A stretch of DNA of 64,000 nt from Paramagnetospirillum marisnigri. GTDB lineage: Bacteria; Pseudomonadota; Alphaproteobacteria; Rhodospirillales; Magnetospirillaceae. Location of the stretch: the NCBI RefSeq assembly GCF_001650715.1, contig NZ_LWQT01000077.1, positions 124,001 through 188,000 on the forward strand. The letters are read 5' to 3'. Positions 7,321-17,660 of this stretch are shown in pieces. A model generated the notes under the pieces. The model searched no databases and had not been told where the DNA came from. It saw only the letters and a list, made by a program, of their open reading frames with translations. Position numbers and translations under genes: made by a program. Position 1 is the first letter of the stretch; each line of letters opens with the position of its first letter.

Positions 7321-10300
7321 TTAAGCCATTCCGGCCAGGGCGTCGTCCAGGCGGGCCGCCTCGATTTCCATCAGACGCGGACCATCGGTCCACACCAGCA
7401 GGCAGCGGATGCGGTGGCGGGGATAGATGCAGGCCAGGGCCAGGCGATAGGCCGCCATCTGGCGGATATAGAGGTCGGGAATGCCTGCCGCGTCGGTGGG
7501 TGGGCGGCGGTTGGTCTTGTAGTCCACCACCACGACCTCGGCCTCGGTCACCACCAGCCGGTCGACCCGGCCCGAGACGATGCGGTCGCCGATACGTCCC
7601 ACCAGCGGCACCTCGGCGCGGGCGCCGGGACCGAACAGCCCCGCCAGGCCGGGATGGTCCAGGATGTCGGAGACCTCGTTGGCGATGGCCAACTGCTCGG
7701 CGGTTTCCAGCCCCCAGGCGGGGCGGCGCAGATAGCGCAGCATGGCCTTGGACCGCTCGGCCGGGGGAAGGTCGGGCATGGTCTGGAGCAGGCGGTGGAT
7801 CAGCTTGCCCCGCTGCCAACGCCGCTCGCCGTCGCCTTCGGCCAGGGGCGAGCGTACCGGCGGCTCCTCGCCATCGGGCCGCGACGGGGCCAGCGGACGC
7901 GGCGGCGAAGGCTCGTCGGGGGCGGGCCGCCAGACCCAGGGCGGCAGGGCGGTGGGCGGCGGCAGGGCGGCGTCATGCTGGCGGGCAGACTCGGGCGAAG
8001 CCGTCTGGGGCGAGCTCAGGCGCAGGATGGCGGGCTCGGCGGTCTCCTTGGCCTGGGCCAGCACCGGGTCCTCCACCGTCTCGGCCAGGGGCGCCAGGGC
8101 ATCGCCGACCAATTGGTGCCAACAGCCCTCGGGCGGCGCCTTGCGCCCACTCCAACCGCATACCACCAGCCGGTCCTCGGCCCGGGTCATGGCCACATAC
8201 AGCAAGCGGTGATATTCCCGCCTTGTGGCCTGCTTGCGGGCTTCGGCGCCGTCGCGGCAATGGCGGTCCATGTCCTCGGTGCGCGGCGGCCATACCGGCA
8301 GTTCCTCCTCGCCTTCGCCCAGCCACATCAGGCGCGGCGCCCGGGTCGGCACCGCCATGGTGTCGGGCAGGAAGACCACGGGCGCCTGCAATCCCTTTGA
8401 CCCATGCACCGTCATGATGCGCACCGCGTCGCGGCCGCCCTGTTCCAGGTCGCGCTTGATCTCCACATCGCCCGCCTCCAGCCAGTGCAGGAAGCCTTGC
8501 AGCGAGGGCGGATGGGCACGCTCATAGGCCAGCGACAGCGCCATGAACTCGTCGATGGGATCCTCGGCCTCCATGCCCAGGCGGGCCAGCAGACGACGCC
8601 GCCCCCCCAGCGGCCCCAGAACCCGGGCATACAGGCCGTGGGGCGACAGATGATCGACCTGGCCCAGCAGGTCGGACAATTCCAGATAGGCGCGCTCGAA
8701 ATCAGGATCATCCAGGATGCGGCGCTTCAGGGTCTCCCACAGCCCGGCCTCGCCCCTTCCATGGGCCAGGGCGAAGAGTTGGTCTTCCGACAGGCCCAGC
8801 AGCGGCCCCTTCAGCACTGTCGCCAGGGTCAGGTCGTCGTCGGGCAGCAGCAGGAAATTGCCCAGCGCCATCAGGTCCATCACCGCCATCTGGTCGGCCA
8901 GCACCATGCGGTCGGCACCCGCCACCTCGACCTTGCGGGTCTTCAGTTCGCGCACCAGATCCTCGACGAAGCCGCCCCGGCGGCGCACCAGCACCAGCAC
9001 GTCCCCCGCCCGCACCGGCCGGTCCTTGGACTCCAGCCGCTCGGTGTAGATCATGGCGCGGATGCGCCCCGCCACCAGCCGGGCCAGCCGGGTCTGGGGC
9101 GAATCGCCCCGGATGCGCTCCACCGGCGGCTTCCAGGGCGGCGCATCGTCGGCGGCGCGGGGCTCCACCACCGGCCACACCTCCACCCGCCCCGCCGCCC
9201 CGGAGCGATGGGCCAGATGGGTGATGTCGTCCGTGGGACCGGCCACGCCGTCACGGGCGGGGCGGCCCGGCGCGAAGACGGCGTTGACCGCGTCCAGCAC
9301 GGCGCGGGTGGAGCGGAAGGACAGGTTGAGGGCGATTTCCTCCCAGCGCCCGCCCGAATCCGGGACATGCTCGGCGAAGCTGGCGCGCATGCGCTCGAAC
9401 TCGCGCGGATCGGCGCGCTGGAAGCTGTAGATGGACTGCTTGGCGTCGCCCACCGCGAAGACGGTGCGCACCAGTTCGCGGGCGCCGCGCCCGGCGAAGA
9501 ACTCTCCGGTCAGGGCCTCCACCACCGCCCACTGGTCGGGATTGGTGTCCTGGGCCTCGTCGATCAGCACATGGTCGATGCCGCCGTCCAGCTTGAACAG
9601 CACCCAGGGTGCGGTGCCGGGCCGCGCCAGCAGGTCGCGGGCCGCCAGGATCAGGTCGTCGTAATCCATCAGGGCGCGGGCGGCCTTGGCCCGCTTATAG
9701 GAGGCCAGAAGCGCCGAGCCCAGACACAGCAACGCCTCGGTGGCCTCCGCGACCTTGGCCGATTTCAGACGCTCGGACACCCGCACCAACCGCTCCGCCT
9801 CGGCCCGCAGCGCGTCCTCCACCCCCGGGCTGCCGTCGCGCACCGCCTTGGTGCAGAGCGTCTTGCGCGGCTCGCCCTCCTTGGTCAAGAAGGCCGCCCG
9901 CCAGGCGGCGAACCCGGCCGGGCGCCCGGCCAGATCGGCCAGCCAGGCCGCCAGCAGGCCGCCGCGTTCCTGATCGGTCTTGGCGCCCGCCAGCAGGGCC
10001 GAGGCCGCCGCCCGCAATCCGGCTCCGTCGAAATGGGCCTCGTCGCAGGCCCAGGCCAGGATGGACGCCGCGGAGTCGTCGGGCGCGAGGTCGAGCCGCC
10101 GTCTCAACGCCGCCTCCACGCCGCCAAGGCCGCCATGGCGGATCAGCAGGCGGTCCAACCGGCCGCGCGCGCTGGCCAGTTCGGCCATCAGCTCGGGAAA
10201 GGCGGTTTCATGCACCCGGCCGGTGACCAGTGCCAGGGCGTCGGCCAGGGCGGGATCGACGCCGTCGCGGGCACGCGCCAGGGTTTCCAGCTTGGCGGCG

Positions 10301-10782
10301 TCGAGCAGTTCGGCGGCGTCGCGGTCGTCCATCACCTGGAAATGCGGCGCGATCCCGGCTTCCAGGGGAAAGCGGCGCAGCAGCGACTGGCAGAAGGCGT
10401 GGATGGTCTCGATGCGCATGGCGCCGCCCGCCGCATCCAGCACCAGGGCGAACAGGCGCCGCGCCCGCAAGGCTTCGGGCGCCTCTGGGGCCCGGCCCAG
10501 CAGCTCCGCCAGTTCCCCGGCCAGCTTTTCCTCGCTGGCGATGGCCCAGCGGGCGAGGCGGCCCTGGATGCGGTTGGACATCTCGGCCGCCGCCGCCTTG
10601 GTGAAGGTCAGGCACAGAATCTTGTGGGGCGGCGTCCCCGCCAGCAGCAGGGTCAACACCCGGTCGGTCAGCACCTTGGTCTTGCCGGTCCCGGCGCTGG
10701 CCGCCACCCAGACGCTGGCGGTCGGGTCGGCGGCGCGGCGCTGGCGGAGATCGGCGTCCTGGGTGAGGAGTGTCGCGGTCAT
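7321..10782 (-). CDS. addA: Double-strand break repair helicase-nuclease AddA
   Basis: About 1,153 residues with a UvrD/RecB helicase core: Walker A SAGTGKT near residue 30, LIDEAQDTNPDQW (Walker B), VGDAKQSIYSFQRADP, LSFRST, MTVHGSKGLQAPVV and LLYVAMTRAEDRLV. The C terminus has the RecB-type nuclease motif (GRVDRL, then VVDYKTNR). AddAB resects DNA ends for RecA-dependent repair. Alphaproteobacterial addA usually follows addB in one operon; here the upstream neighbour is a divergent metallopeptidase gene and addB is absent. The start is uncertain: ATG at 10782, or TTG two codons earlier at 10788. Confidence 0.92.
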   Translation of the reverse strand: MTATLLTQDADLRQRRAADPTASVWVAASAGTGKTKVLTDRVLTLLLAGTPPHKILCLTFTKAAAAEMSNRIQGRLARWAIASEEKLAGELAELLGRAPEAPEALRARRLFALVLDAAGGAMRIETIHAFCQSLLRRFPLEAGIAPHFQVMDDRDAAELLDAAKLETLARARDGVDPALADALALVTGRVHETAFPELMAELASARGRLDRLLIRHGGLGGVEAALRRRLDLAPDDSAASILAWACDEAHFDGAGLRAAASALLAGAKTDQERGGLLAAWLADLAGRPAGFAAWRAAFLTKEGEPRKTLCTKAVRDGSPGVEDALRAEAERLVRVSERLKSAKVAEATEALLCLGSALLASYKRAKAARALMDYDDLILAARDLLARPGTAPWVLFKLDGGIDHVLIDEAQDTNPDQWAVVEALTGEFFAGRGARELVRTVFAVGDAKQSIYSFQRADPREFERMRASFAEHVPDSGGRWEEIALNLSFRSTRAVLDAVNAVFAPGRPARDGVAGPTDDITHLAHRSGAAGRVEVWPVVEPRAADDAPPWKPPVERIRGDSPQTRLARLVAGRIRAMIYTERLESKDRPVRAGDVLVLVRRRGGFVEDLVRELKTRKVEVAGADRMVLADQMAVMDLMALGNFLLLPDDDLTLATVLKGPLLGLSEDQLFALAHGRGEAGLWETLKRRILDDPDFERAYLELSDLLGQVDHLSPHGLYARVLGPLGGRRRLLARLGMEAEDPIDEFMALSLAYERAHPPSLQGFLHWLEAGDVEIKRDLEQGGRDAVRIMTVHGSKGLQAPVVFLPDTMAVPTRAPRLMWLGEGEEELPVWPPRTEDMDRHCRDGAEARKQATRREYHRLLYVAMTRAEDRLVVCGWSGRKAPPEGCWHQLVGDALAPLAETVEDPVLAQAKETAEPAILRLSSPQTASPESARQHDAALPPPTALPPWVWRPAPDEPSPPRPLAPSRPDGEEPPVRSPLAEGDGERRWQRGKLIHRLLQTMPDLPPAERSKAMLRYLRRPAWGLETAEQLAIANEVSDILDHPGLAGLFGPGARAEVPLVGRIGDRIVSGRVDRLVVTEAEVVVVDYKTNRRPPTDAAGIPDLYIRQMAAYRLALACIYPRHRIRCLLVWTDGPRLMEIEAARLDDALAGMA

Positions 10783-10846
10783 GCTCAACCAATGACAGCA
10801 TCAAGACCAAGCCGTCAATTCCTTCACTTTCGCCCGCCGTCGCGCT

Positions 10847-11560
10847 ATGACCTGGGGCATGGGCACGCCGCGTCTTCTCCATCTCGCCGGGCAGGACCTG
10901 TCGCTCGCCGTCCGGCGGTCGGCGACGGCGGCGCGCATGAGCCTGCGCCTGGCCCCCAATGGCGGCGTGGTGGTGGTGCTGCCCGTCGGCGTGCCGGAAG
11001 CCGAGGCCGAACGCTTCGCCCGCAGCCAGGAGGCCTGGATCGCCGGGCGCCTGCGCGCCCTGCCCGGCCGCGTCGCCCTGTCGCCCGGAATCACGGTGCC
11101 GCTGATGGGCCTGCCCCATGTCATCCGCCACCAGCCCCAGGCACGGCGCGGCGTCTGGGCCGAGGCGGGCGAGATCAACGTCTCGGGGCGCGAGGAGCAT
11201 GTGCCCCGCCGGGTCGAGGAATTCCTGCGCGCCGAGGCCCGTCTGGTGCTGGCCCAGCGTGCCCGCGACCTGGCCGGGGCCATCGGCCGCAAGGTGGCGG
11301 CGGTGACGGTGCGCGACACCAAGTCGCGCTGGGGCAGTTGCACCAGCGACGGCCGCCTGTCGTTTTCATGGCGGCTGATCCTGGCGCCGGGCTTCGTGCT
11401 GGACTATGTGGTGGCGCACGAAGTCGCCCATCTGGCCGAGATGAATCACGGCCCCGATTTCTGGCGGCAGGTGGAGGCCATGGTTCCCGACATCAAGACG
11501 CCGAAATCCTGGCTGAAGCGCCATGGTCCCGAACTGCACCGCTATGGGACGGCGCCATGA
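10847..11560 (+). CDS. YgjP/SprT-like zinc metallopeptidase (DUF45)
   Basis: 237 residues. The zinc site is HEVAHLAEMNHGPDFW (HExxH plus a downstream His), preceded by the family block DTKSRWGSC and by SWRLILAPGFVLDYVV. This is the DUF45/YgjP pattern of cytosolic metal-dependent hydrolases; the natural substrate is not known. The N-terminal half carries the usual b-rich region. Two Met codons (10847, 10859) are possible starts and neither has a clear ribosome site. The stop overlaps the next start by ATGA, so it is coupled to the transporter gene. Confidence 0.85.
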   Translation: MTWGMGTPRLLHLAGQDLSLAVRRSATAARMSLRLAPNGGVVVVLPVGVPEAEAERFARSQEAWIAGRLRALPGRVALSPGITVPLMGLPHVIRHQPQARRGVWAEAGEINVSGREEHVPRRVEEFLRAEARLVLAQRARDLAGAIGRKVAAVTVRDTKSRWGSCTSDGRLSFSWRLILAPGFVLDYVVAHEVAHLAEMNHGPDFWRQVEAMVPDIKTPKSWLKRHGPELHRYGTAP

Positions 11561-12768
11561 CCCATCCCGTCCAGCCCACCCGCACCCTGGCGGTGCTGCT
11601 GACCCTGCTGGTGGCCTTCGGCCCGGTCTGCACCGATCTCTATCTGGCGTCCTGGCCCGACATGGCCCGCGATTTCGGCACCACCACCGCCAAGGTACAG
11701 ATGACCCTGGCCGCCTTCGTCGCCGGTTTCGCGGTGATGCAACTGGGCTATGGGCCATTGTCGGATCGCTTCGGCCGCAGGCGGACCCTGGTGGGCGGCA
11801 TCGTGGTCTATGTGGCGGCCAGCCTGTTCTGCGTCGTCGCGCCCAGCATCGAGGCGCTGATCGTCGGCCGCTTCGTCCAGGCGCTCGGCGCCTGCTGCGG
11901 CCCGGTGGTCGGCCGGGCCGTGGTCCGCGACATATATCCGCGCGAACAGGCGGCCAAGGTCATGAGCTACATGGCCAGCGCCATGGCCCTGGCGCCGCTG
12001 GTGGCGCCCACCATCGGTGGCTGGTTCCACACCTGGTTCGGCTGGCGCTCCAACTTCATCCTGCTGGCCCTGTTCGGTGTCGGCCTGCTGGCCATGGTCT
12101 GGCGCTTGCTGGAGGAAACCAACCAGCATCCCGATCCCACCGCCCTGGATCCCGGCCGCATGCTCGCCAACTACGTCACCTTGCTGAAGGACCGGGTATT
12201 CGTCGGCTATACCATGACCCTGACCGTCATCTTCGCGGGGGTGTTCGTCTACCTGTCCTCGTCCTCGTTCCTTCTGATCGAGACCATGAAGCTGGAGCCG
12301 CGCCATTTCGGCTTCGCCTTCTCCATGGCCTCGGTGGGCTATATCATCGGTGGCTTCATGGCGGCGCGCCTCACCCACCGGGTCGGCATCGAGCGCATGG
12401 TCGGCATCGGCACCATGGGCTGTACCGCAGCCGGAGCCGTCATGGCGGCCCTGGCCTGGACCGGCGTGGTGGCGCCGGGGCCGCTGGGGCTGGCCGCCCT
12501 GCTCGGCCCCTTGCTGATCTTCTTCGTCTTCGCCGCCATGGTCCTGCCCAACGCTACCGCCGGGGCCATCGCGCCGTTTCCGCGCATGGCGGGCGCCGCC
12601 TCGGCCGGTATCGGCTTCACCCAGATGGCGGGGGGAGCGGGTATCGGCTGGCTGGCCGGATTGGCCTTCGACGGCACGGCGCGGCCCATGGCCACCGCCA
12701 TGGCGGTGCTGGGGCTGACCGCTTGGGCCTTGTTCCTCATTCTGGTGCGTAGGGCAGCCAAACCGTGA
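11557..12768 (+). CDS. MFS multidrug-type transporter, Bcr/CflA family
   Basis: 403 residues and about 12 hydrophobic segments. The family signature is clear: TDLYLASWPDMARDFG in the first loop, then GYGPLSDRFGRRRTL (MFS motif A) and GRFVQALGACCGPVVGRAVVRD. Bcr/CflA proteins are proton-driven exporters of drugs and small metabolites in the inner membrane. Its ATG overlaps the stop of the metallopeptidase gene. Its 3' end overlaps the convergent PhoR-like gene by 32 bp. The substrate is unknown. Confidence 0.88.
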   Translation: MTHPVQPTRTLAVLLTLLVAFGPVCTDLYLASWPDMARDFGTTTAKVQMTLAAFVAGFAVMQLGYGPLSDRFGRRRTLVGGIVVYVAASLFCVVAPSIEALIVGRFVQALGACCGPVVGRAVVRDIYPREQAAKVMSYMASAMALAPLVAPTIGGWFHTWFGWRSNFILLALFGVGLLAMVWRLLEETNQHPDPTALDPGRMLANYVTLLKDRVFVGYTMTLTVIFAGVFVYLSSSSFLLIETMKLEPRHFGFAFSMASVGYIIGGFMAARLTHRVGIERMVGIGTMGCTAAGAVMAALAWTGVVAPGPLGLAALLGPLLIFFVFAAMVLPNATAGAIAPFPRMAGAASAGIGFTQMAGGAGIGWLAGLAFDGTARPMATAMAVLGLTAWALFLILVRRAAKP

Positions 12769-14143
12769 AGGTGGTACCCTCGCCCACCGTGCTGTCGATG
12801 GTCAGCAAACCGCGATGGCGATTGACGATGTGCTTGACGATGGCCAGTCCCAGCCCGGTGCCGCCCATCTTGCGCGACCGGGCGGTGTCCACCCGGTAGA
12901 AGCGCTCGGTCAGCCGGGGCAGATGCTCGGGCGCGATGCCCTCGCCGTGATCACGCACCGCGACCCGAATGGCGCCGCCCCGTCGCAAGGCAGGCCCGGC
13001 GGCGGGCGGCAGCGTCCCGGCCAGGGTGGCCGCGACCTCCACCTGGGTGCCATCGCGGCCGTATTTGACGGCGTTGTCCATCAGGTTCTGGAACAACTGG
13101 GCCAGTTCGTCGGGCTGGGCCAGCACCTCGGGCAGGCCGTCGACGACCTCGACCGTGATGTCCATGCCGCGCGCCTGGGCCAGCGGCTTCAAGGCGGCGG
13201 CGGCCCGCCGCAGCAGATGGCCCAGATCCACCCGTTCGCTGGGCGGGGTGTGCTCGTTCAGTTCGATGCGCGACAGCGACAGCAGATCGGCCACCAGACG
13301 GCCCATGCGTCCCGCCTGTTCCGCCATGATGGCCAGGAAACGCTCGCGCGCCTCGTCGTCGTCGCGGGCGGGGCCTTGCAAGGTCTCGATGAAGCCGGAC
13401 AGCGCCGCCAGCGGCGTGCGTAACTCATGACTGGCATTGGCGACGAAGTCGGCGCGCATGCGCTCCATGCGCTTGATGGTGGTGAGGTCGTGCAGGGTCA
13501 GCAGAACGGTGCCGCCTTCGCTGGGCTGGCCGTCCAGGCGTTCGACCCGGGCCAGGAACACCCGTTCCAGCGGCACCATGACGCTGAATTCGCATTCCCG
13601 CGCCCCCTTCTCGCCGCCCAGCACCGCCTGGACCGCGTCCAGCACCTGGGGATCGCGCAGGAAGGACGCCAGGTCGCGCCCCGGCGTGGCGGAGCCGAAC
13701 AGCCGGGTAGCCGCCAGATTGGCCCGCACCACCCGGCGGCTGGTATCGAGCAGCAGCAGCGGATCGGGCAGGTTGTCGAGCAGGCTTTCGTTGCGCCGGG
13801 CGGATTCGGCCAGTTCGGTGGATTTCTGCTGCCAGGCCCGGCGAAGCCCGCCCACCGAGGCCACGGTCTCGGCCAGGGCGGCATTGTCGCGCCCCGGCGG
13901 CGGCCCCGCCTCGCCCCCCAGCGACAGCGAGCGAATCCAGGCGGCGAGATCGTCGAGATCGGCGAGATGGTTGCGGACGATCACCGCCAGGGCGAACGAC
14001 ACCACCGCCCAGCCGCCAAAGGCCATGGCGGCCCCCAGCCGCCCGGTGGCGGCCAGGATCATGAACACCACCCCCGTGGGGGCCGACAACAGGACCGTGA
14101 CCGAGACGATCCGGCCGAGGGCGATGGCCGCGCGCTTGGGCAT
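12737..14143 (-). CDS. PhoR-like sensor histidine kinase
   Basis: 468 residues. Two N-terminal transmembrane segments (about 10-30 and 38-58) have almost no periplasmic loop, as in PhoR. A PAS domain follows ([20 protein letters not shown]), then HisKA with [16 protein letters not shown] and an HATPase domain ([29 protein letters not shown]). PhoR senses phosphate through the Pst transporter and PhoU, but no phoB, phoU or pst gene is adjacent. It starts 2 bp after the malic enzyme stop and so is probably co-transcribed with it. The ligand is therefore open; PhoR is the closest type by architecture. Confidence 0.8.
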   Translation of the reverse strand: MPKRAAIALGRIVSVTVLLSAPTGVVFMILAATGRLGAAMAFGGWAVVSFALAVIVRNHLADLDDLAAWIRSLSLGGEAGPPPGRDNAALAETVASVGGLRRAWQQKSTELAESARRNESLLDNLPDPLLLLDTSRRVVRANLAATRLFGSATPGRDLASFLRDPQVLDAVQAVLGGEKGARECEFSVMVPLERVFLARVERLDGQPSEGGTVLLTLHDLTTIKRMERMRADFVANASHELRTPLAALSGFIETLQGPARDDDEARERFLAIMAEQAGRMGRLVADLLSLSRIELNEHTPPSERVDLGHLLRRAAAALKPLAQARGMDITVEVVDGLPEVLAQPDELAQLFQNLMDNAVKYGRDGTQVEVAATLAGTLPPAAGPALRRGGAIRVAVRDHGEGIAPEHLPRLTERFYRVDTARSRKMGGTGLGLAIVKHIVNRHRGLLTIDSTVGEGTTFTVWLPYAPE

Positions 14144-14145
14144 CT

Positions 14146-16446
14146 CTACTTCAACGCGTCATAGCAGGCGAGAACGGCCATGTTGACGATGTCGTTGGCC
14201 GAGGCGTCCATGGAGGTGATCTGCACCGGCTTGGACATGCCCACCAGGATGGGACCGATGACACTGGCGCCGCCCAGTTTCTGCAACAGCTTGGAGCCGA
14301 TGGTGGCGGAATAGAGGCCCGGCATCACCAGCACATTGGCGGGTTCCTTCAGGCGACAGAATGGATAATGCCCCAGCAGTTCCGGGTCCAGCGCCACGTC
14401 GGCGCCCATCTCGCCGTCATAGACGAAATCCACCTTGCGGTGATCCAGGATCTCGACCGCTTCCCGCACCCGCTCGGCGCGGTCATTGCTGGGATTGCCG
14501 AAGGTGGAATAGCTGATCATAGCCACCCGGGGCTCGTGGCCCATCTGGCGGGCCTTGTGGGCGGTCTGCACCGCGATATCGGCCAGGTGCTCCGGCGTCG
14601 GCGTCTCCATCACCGTGGTATCGGCGACGAAGACCACCCGGCCCTTGGCGATGAACACCGTCATGCCGAACATCAGCTCGCCCGGCTTGGGGTCGATCAC
14701 CTTCTGGATTTCCTCGAAGGCCTGCCAGTAGTTGCGGGTCAGGCCGGTGACCATGGCGTCGGCGTCGCCCGCCTGCACCATCAGGGCGCCGAAGATATTG
14801 CGCTCTTGGTTCACCAGACGCTGGGCATCGCGGAGCAGCGCGCCCTTGCGCTGCATGCGCTGGTACAGCATCTCGGTGTAATGGGCGGTGCGCGGCGACA
14901 GCCGGGAATTGATGATCTCCAGGGATTCGGCGGCGGGCAGGCCGATATTCTTCATGGTGGCGCGGATGCGCTCTTCCCGGCCGATCAGGATAGGATGGCC
15001 CAGCCCGGCATTGGAGAAGGCGACGGCGGCCCTGATCTGCTTTTCCTCCTCGCCCTCGGCGAAGACCACCCGCTTGGGGTTGGCCTTCACCGCCTCGGTG
15101 ATGGCCTCCATGGAGGCGGAAGCCGGATCGAGCCGGGCGGCCAGTTCACGCTTATAGGCGCCCATGTCGATGATGGGCTTCCTGGCCACGCCGCTGTCCA
15201 TGGCGGCCTTGGCCACGGCGGGCGGAATCGACGAAATCAGGCGGGGATCGAACGGCACCGGAATGATGTAGTCGGGGCCGTAGCGCAGGCGGCGGCCGGA
15301 ATAGGCGGCATCCACCTCGTCGGGCACGTCTTCCCGCGCCAGGGCGGCAATGGCCCGGGCGGCGGCGATCTTCATGGCGTCGTTGATGGTCGACGCCCGC
15401 ACGTCCAGCGCGCCGCGGAAGATATAGGGGAAGCCCAGCACATTGTTGATCTGGTTGGGATAGTCGGACCGGCCGGTGGCGACGATGGCGTCGGCGCGCA
15501 CCGACTTCACCTCCTCGGGAGTGATTTCCGGATCGGGATTGGCCATGGCGAAGATGATGGGCCTGGGCGCCATGGAGGCCACCATCTCGGCCGTCACCGC
15601 CCCCTTGACCGACAGGCCGTAAAACACGTCGGCGCCGTCCAGCGCCTCGGCCAGGGTGCGGGCCTTGGTGGGAACGGCATGGGCCGACTTCCACTGGTTC
15701 ATGCCCTCGGTGCGGCCCTGGAAGATGACGCCCTTGGTGTCGCACAGGATGACGTTCTCGTGGCGCACGCCCATGGACTTGGCCAGCTCGATACAGGCGA
15801 TGCCCGCCGCCCCGGCGCCGTTGACCACCACCTTGACCTTGGACATCTCGCGGCCCGTCAGTTCCAGGGCGTTGATCAGACCGGCGGCGGAAATGATGGC
15901 GGTGCCGTGTTGGTCGTCATGGAAGACCGGGATCGGCATCAGCTCGCGCAGGCGCTGCTCGATGATGAAGCATTCCGGCGCCTTGATGTCTTCCAGGTTG
16001 ATGCCGCCGAAGCTCGGCCCCAGATAGCGCACCGCGCCGATGAATTCCTCGACATCGCGGGTATCCACTTCCAGGTCGATGGAATCCACGTCGGCGAAGC
16101 GCTTGAACAGCACCGCCTTGCCCTCCATCACCGGCTTGCCGGCCAGGGCGCCGAGATCGCCCAGCCCCAGCACGGCGGTGCCGTTGGAGATCACCGCCAC
16201 CAGATTGCCCTTGGCGGTATAGTCATAGGCCAGCGAGGGATCGCGGGCGATGTGCAGGCAAGGAAAGGCGACGCCCGGCGAATAGGCCAGCGACAGATCG
16301 CGCTGGGTGGCCAGCGGCTTGGTGGGGACGATCTCGATCTTGCCGGGGCGTCCCGACGAATGCATCAGCAGGGTGTCGCGCTCGAGCGCGCTGACACCCT
16401 TGCCATCGTCGCCAGGGGCGGCGGGGGTATTGAACGTGGAAGCCAT
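14146..16446 (-). CDS. maeB: NADP-type malic enzyme with C-terminal phosphotransacetylase-like domain (MaeB type)
   Basis: 766 residues, the usual length of MaeB hybrids. The N-terminal part has malic enzyme motifs: [46 protein letters not shown] and the nucleotide-binding [15 protein letters not shown]. Residues about 430-766 are a phosphotransacetylase-like domain ([23 protein letters not shown]), which in this family regulates the enzyme by acetyl-CoA but lacks PTA activity. It converts malate to pyruvate plus CO2, giving NADPH. AGGGA lies about 11 nt before the ATG. The next gene is a PhoR-like kinase 2 bp downstream. Confidence 0.92.
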   Translation of the reverse strand: MASTFNTPAAPGDDGKGVSALERDTLLMHSSGRPGKIEIVPTKPLATQRDLSLAYSPGVAFPCLHIARDPSLAYDYTAKGNLVAVISNGTAVLGLGDLGALAGKPVMEGKAVLFKRFADVDSIDLEVDTRDVEEFIGAVRYLGPSFGGINLEDIKAPECFIIEQRLRELMPIPVFHDDQHGTAIISAAGLINALELTGREMSKVKVVVNGAGAAGIACIELAKSMGVRHENVILCDTKGVIFQGRTEGMNQWKSAHAVPTKARTLAEALDGADVFYGLSVKGAVTAEMVASMAPRPIIFAMANPDPEITPEEVKSVRADAIVATGRSDYPNQINNVLGFPYIFRGALDVRASTINDAMKIAAARAIAALAREDVPDEVDAAYSGRRLRYGPDYIIPVPFDPRLISSIPPAVAKAAMDSGVARKPIIDMGAYKRELAARLDPASASMEAITEAVKANPKRVVFAEGEEEKQIRAAVAFSNAGLGHPILIGREERIRATMKNIGLPAAESLEIINSRLSPRTAHYTEMLYQRMQRKGALLRDAQRLVNQERNIFGALMVQAGDADAMVTGLTRNYWQAFEEIQKVIDPKPGELMFGMTVFIAKGRVVFVADTTVMETPTPEHLADIAVQTAHKARQMGHEPRVAMISYSTFGNPSNDRAERVREAVEILDHRKVDFVYDGEMGADVALDPELLGHYPFCRLKEPANVLVMPGLYSATIGSKLLQKLGGASVIGPILVGMSKPVQITSMDASANDIVNMAVLACYDALK

Positions 16447-16479
16447 GTCGTTTCTATCCCTGTCCTGGTTTCTTGATTA

Positions 16480-16998
16480 TCAGGCGTGCCGCTTGCCCTT
16501 GGCCCGCTCGAAGATATGGATATTGGCCCCGCCAGCCTGGGCCAGGGCGGCCTTGGCCCGGTCTTCCTCGGCGGGGGTCTCGACGCTGACCCAAAGAATG
16601 ACGCTGCCCGCCGCCAGGGCACGGGTGAAATCCTCGGTGTCGGGAATGGCGGCCACCTCGTCCAGAAGTTCCTTCACCGCCACGCCGCCCACTCCGGCGG
16701 CGATCAGCCCGGCGATGACGGCACCCACCGGCCCGGCGGCCAGGGCGATCAGCCCGGCGGCCACCAGCGGCCCCTCGAACTTGGCCTCGCCCACCAGGGC
16801 GATCAGGCCGTCGCGCCACTTCTGGGCCTTGCCCCCGGCGGCATCCAGCGAGTCATGGGAGGCCAGCACCGACAGGCGGCCCCGGTCGAAACCGGCCTCC
16901 AGCAGGGCGCTGACCCCGGCCTCGAACTGGCCGCGATCGGCGAAGGTTCCCACCACCTCTCGCAGGGCGGCGGGGTGCGGGTTGGTCTGGGCGGTCAT
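16480..16998 (-). CDS. Small stress-type protein with glycine-rich hydrophobic core (YflT/general-stress-like)
   Basis: 172 residues. The first 60 resemble the YflT/general stress fold (VVGTFADRGQFEAGVSALLE, then DRGRLSVLASHDSL). The middle (about 75-110) is an unbroken run of Gly, Ala, Val and Ile resembling a glycine zipper, which may insert in membranes. The C terminus (DRAKAALAQAGGANIHIFE) looks like a second a/b unit. The start is well supported: AGGAGA sits 7 nt before the ATG. The function is unknown; the stress label is from resemblance only. It stands between maeB and vapBC on the same strand. Confidence 0.6.
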   Translation of the reverse strand: MTAQTNPHPAALREVVGTFADRGQFEAGVSALLEAGFDRGRLSVLASHDSLDAAGGKAQKWRDGLIALVGEAKFEGPLVAAGLIALAAGPVGAVIAGLIAAGVGGVAVKELLDEVAAIPDTEDFTRALAAGSVILWVSVETPAEEDRAKAALAQAGGANIHIFERAKGKRHA

Positions 16999-17067
16999 GA
17001 TGGTCTCCTGAACAAATCCTCTGCCCGTGATTGTGCGCCAAGGCCGGGAGTCTGGCTAGGGGCAGTG

Positions 17068-17442
17068 TCAGCCCTTGCGCATCAGATGGACCCGGGGCAG
17101 TCCGGCGAAATGGCTGTCGCAGGTCAGCAAGTCGGCGCCGAAGGCCAGGGCGGTCGCATAAATGACGGCGTCGGCGGTCGCCAGCTTGTGCCGGGCGCAT
17201 AGCTCGGCCGCCGAAAGGGAGATGGCGGTGTCGAGATCGGCGACGACGCAGGTCTGGGTAAAGGCGATCACCTGATCGGCCTTGTCCTCGCCGACCTCGC
17301 GGGTCAACCATTTGGCCAGTTCCAACTGCACCATGGTCGGCACCAGCCACTGGTCGCGCTCGGGCAGGTGGGGCGCCAGACCTAGCCCGGTGGGAGAGGC
17401 GATCAGCCACTCGATCCAGGCCGAGCTATCCACCAGCCGCAT
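17068..17442 (-). CDS. vapC: VapC-type PIN-domain ribonuclease toxin
   Basis: 124 residues with the PIN acidic residues in place: Asp5 in LVDSSAWIEW, Glu41 in VQLELAK, Asp92 in LATADAVIYATA, and Asp109 in LLTCDSHF. VapC toxins cleave tRNA or rRNA when not held by their antitoxin. The ATG overlaps the TGA of the antitoxin gene (TGATG), so toxin translation is coupled to antitoxin translation. Confidence 0.9.
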   Translation of the reverse strand: MRLVDSSAWIEWLIASPTGLGLAPHLPERDQWLVPTMVQLELAKWLTREVGEDKADQVIAFTQTCVVADLDTAISLSAAELCARHKLATADAVIYATALAFGADLLTCDSHFAGLPRVHLMRKG

Positions 17443-17660
17443 CAGACCCTATCCGTCCGGTCGCGGTAATCCTCGGCCCGGGCGCCGCGCGCCAATCCCG
17501 ACAGGTCCTCCAGCCTGGGAACCGGCACCAGCAGGACTCCATCCCCTTTGGGCAGGAAGGCGAAAACCTGACCGGCCTGCCACTGCTTGGCGGTTCTCAC
17601 CGCCTTGGGGATGGAAATCTGGAACTTCGAGGACAGCGTGGCGGTATCCTTGACGGACAT
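17442..17660 (-). CDS. vapB: VapB-type antitoxin with AbrB/SpoVT DNA-binding domain
   Basis: 72 residues. The N-terminal half (ATLSSKFQISIPKAVR) is an AbrB/MazE-type swapped-hairpin DNA-binding fold; the acidic and arginine-rich tail (ARAEDYRDRTDRV) would wrap the toxin. I start it at the ATG at 17660, which has AGGAGG 7 nt upstream; an in-frame Met 14 codons earlier has none. A TATATT hexamer on the minus strand (17698-17693) is a likely -10 box. Antitoxins of this type usually repress their own promoter together with VapC. Confidence 0.88.
   Translation of the reverse strand: MSVKDTATLSSKFQISIPKAVRTAKQWQAGQVFAFLPKGDGVLLVPVPRLEDLSGLARGARAEDYRDRTDRV

Noticed and set aside
8404-11556. Upstream extension of the transporter frame through addA and the metallopeptidase gene
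   Set aside because: The coding signature of the transporter starts only at 11557, at an ATGA junction; the earlier part is antisense to addA.
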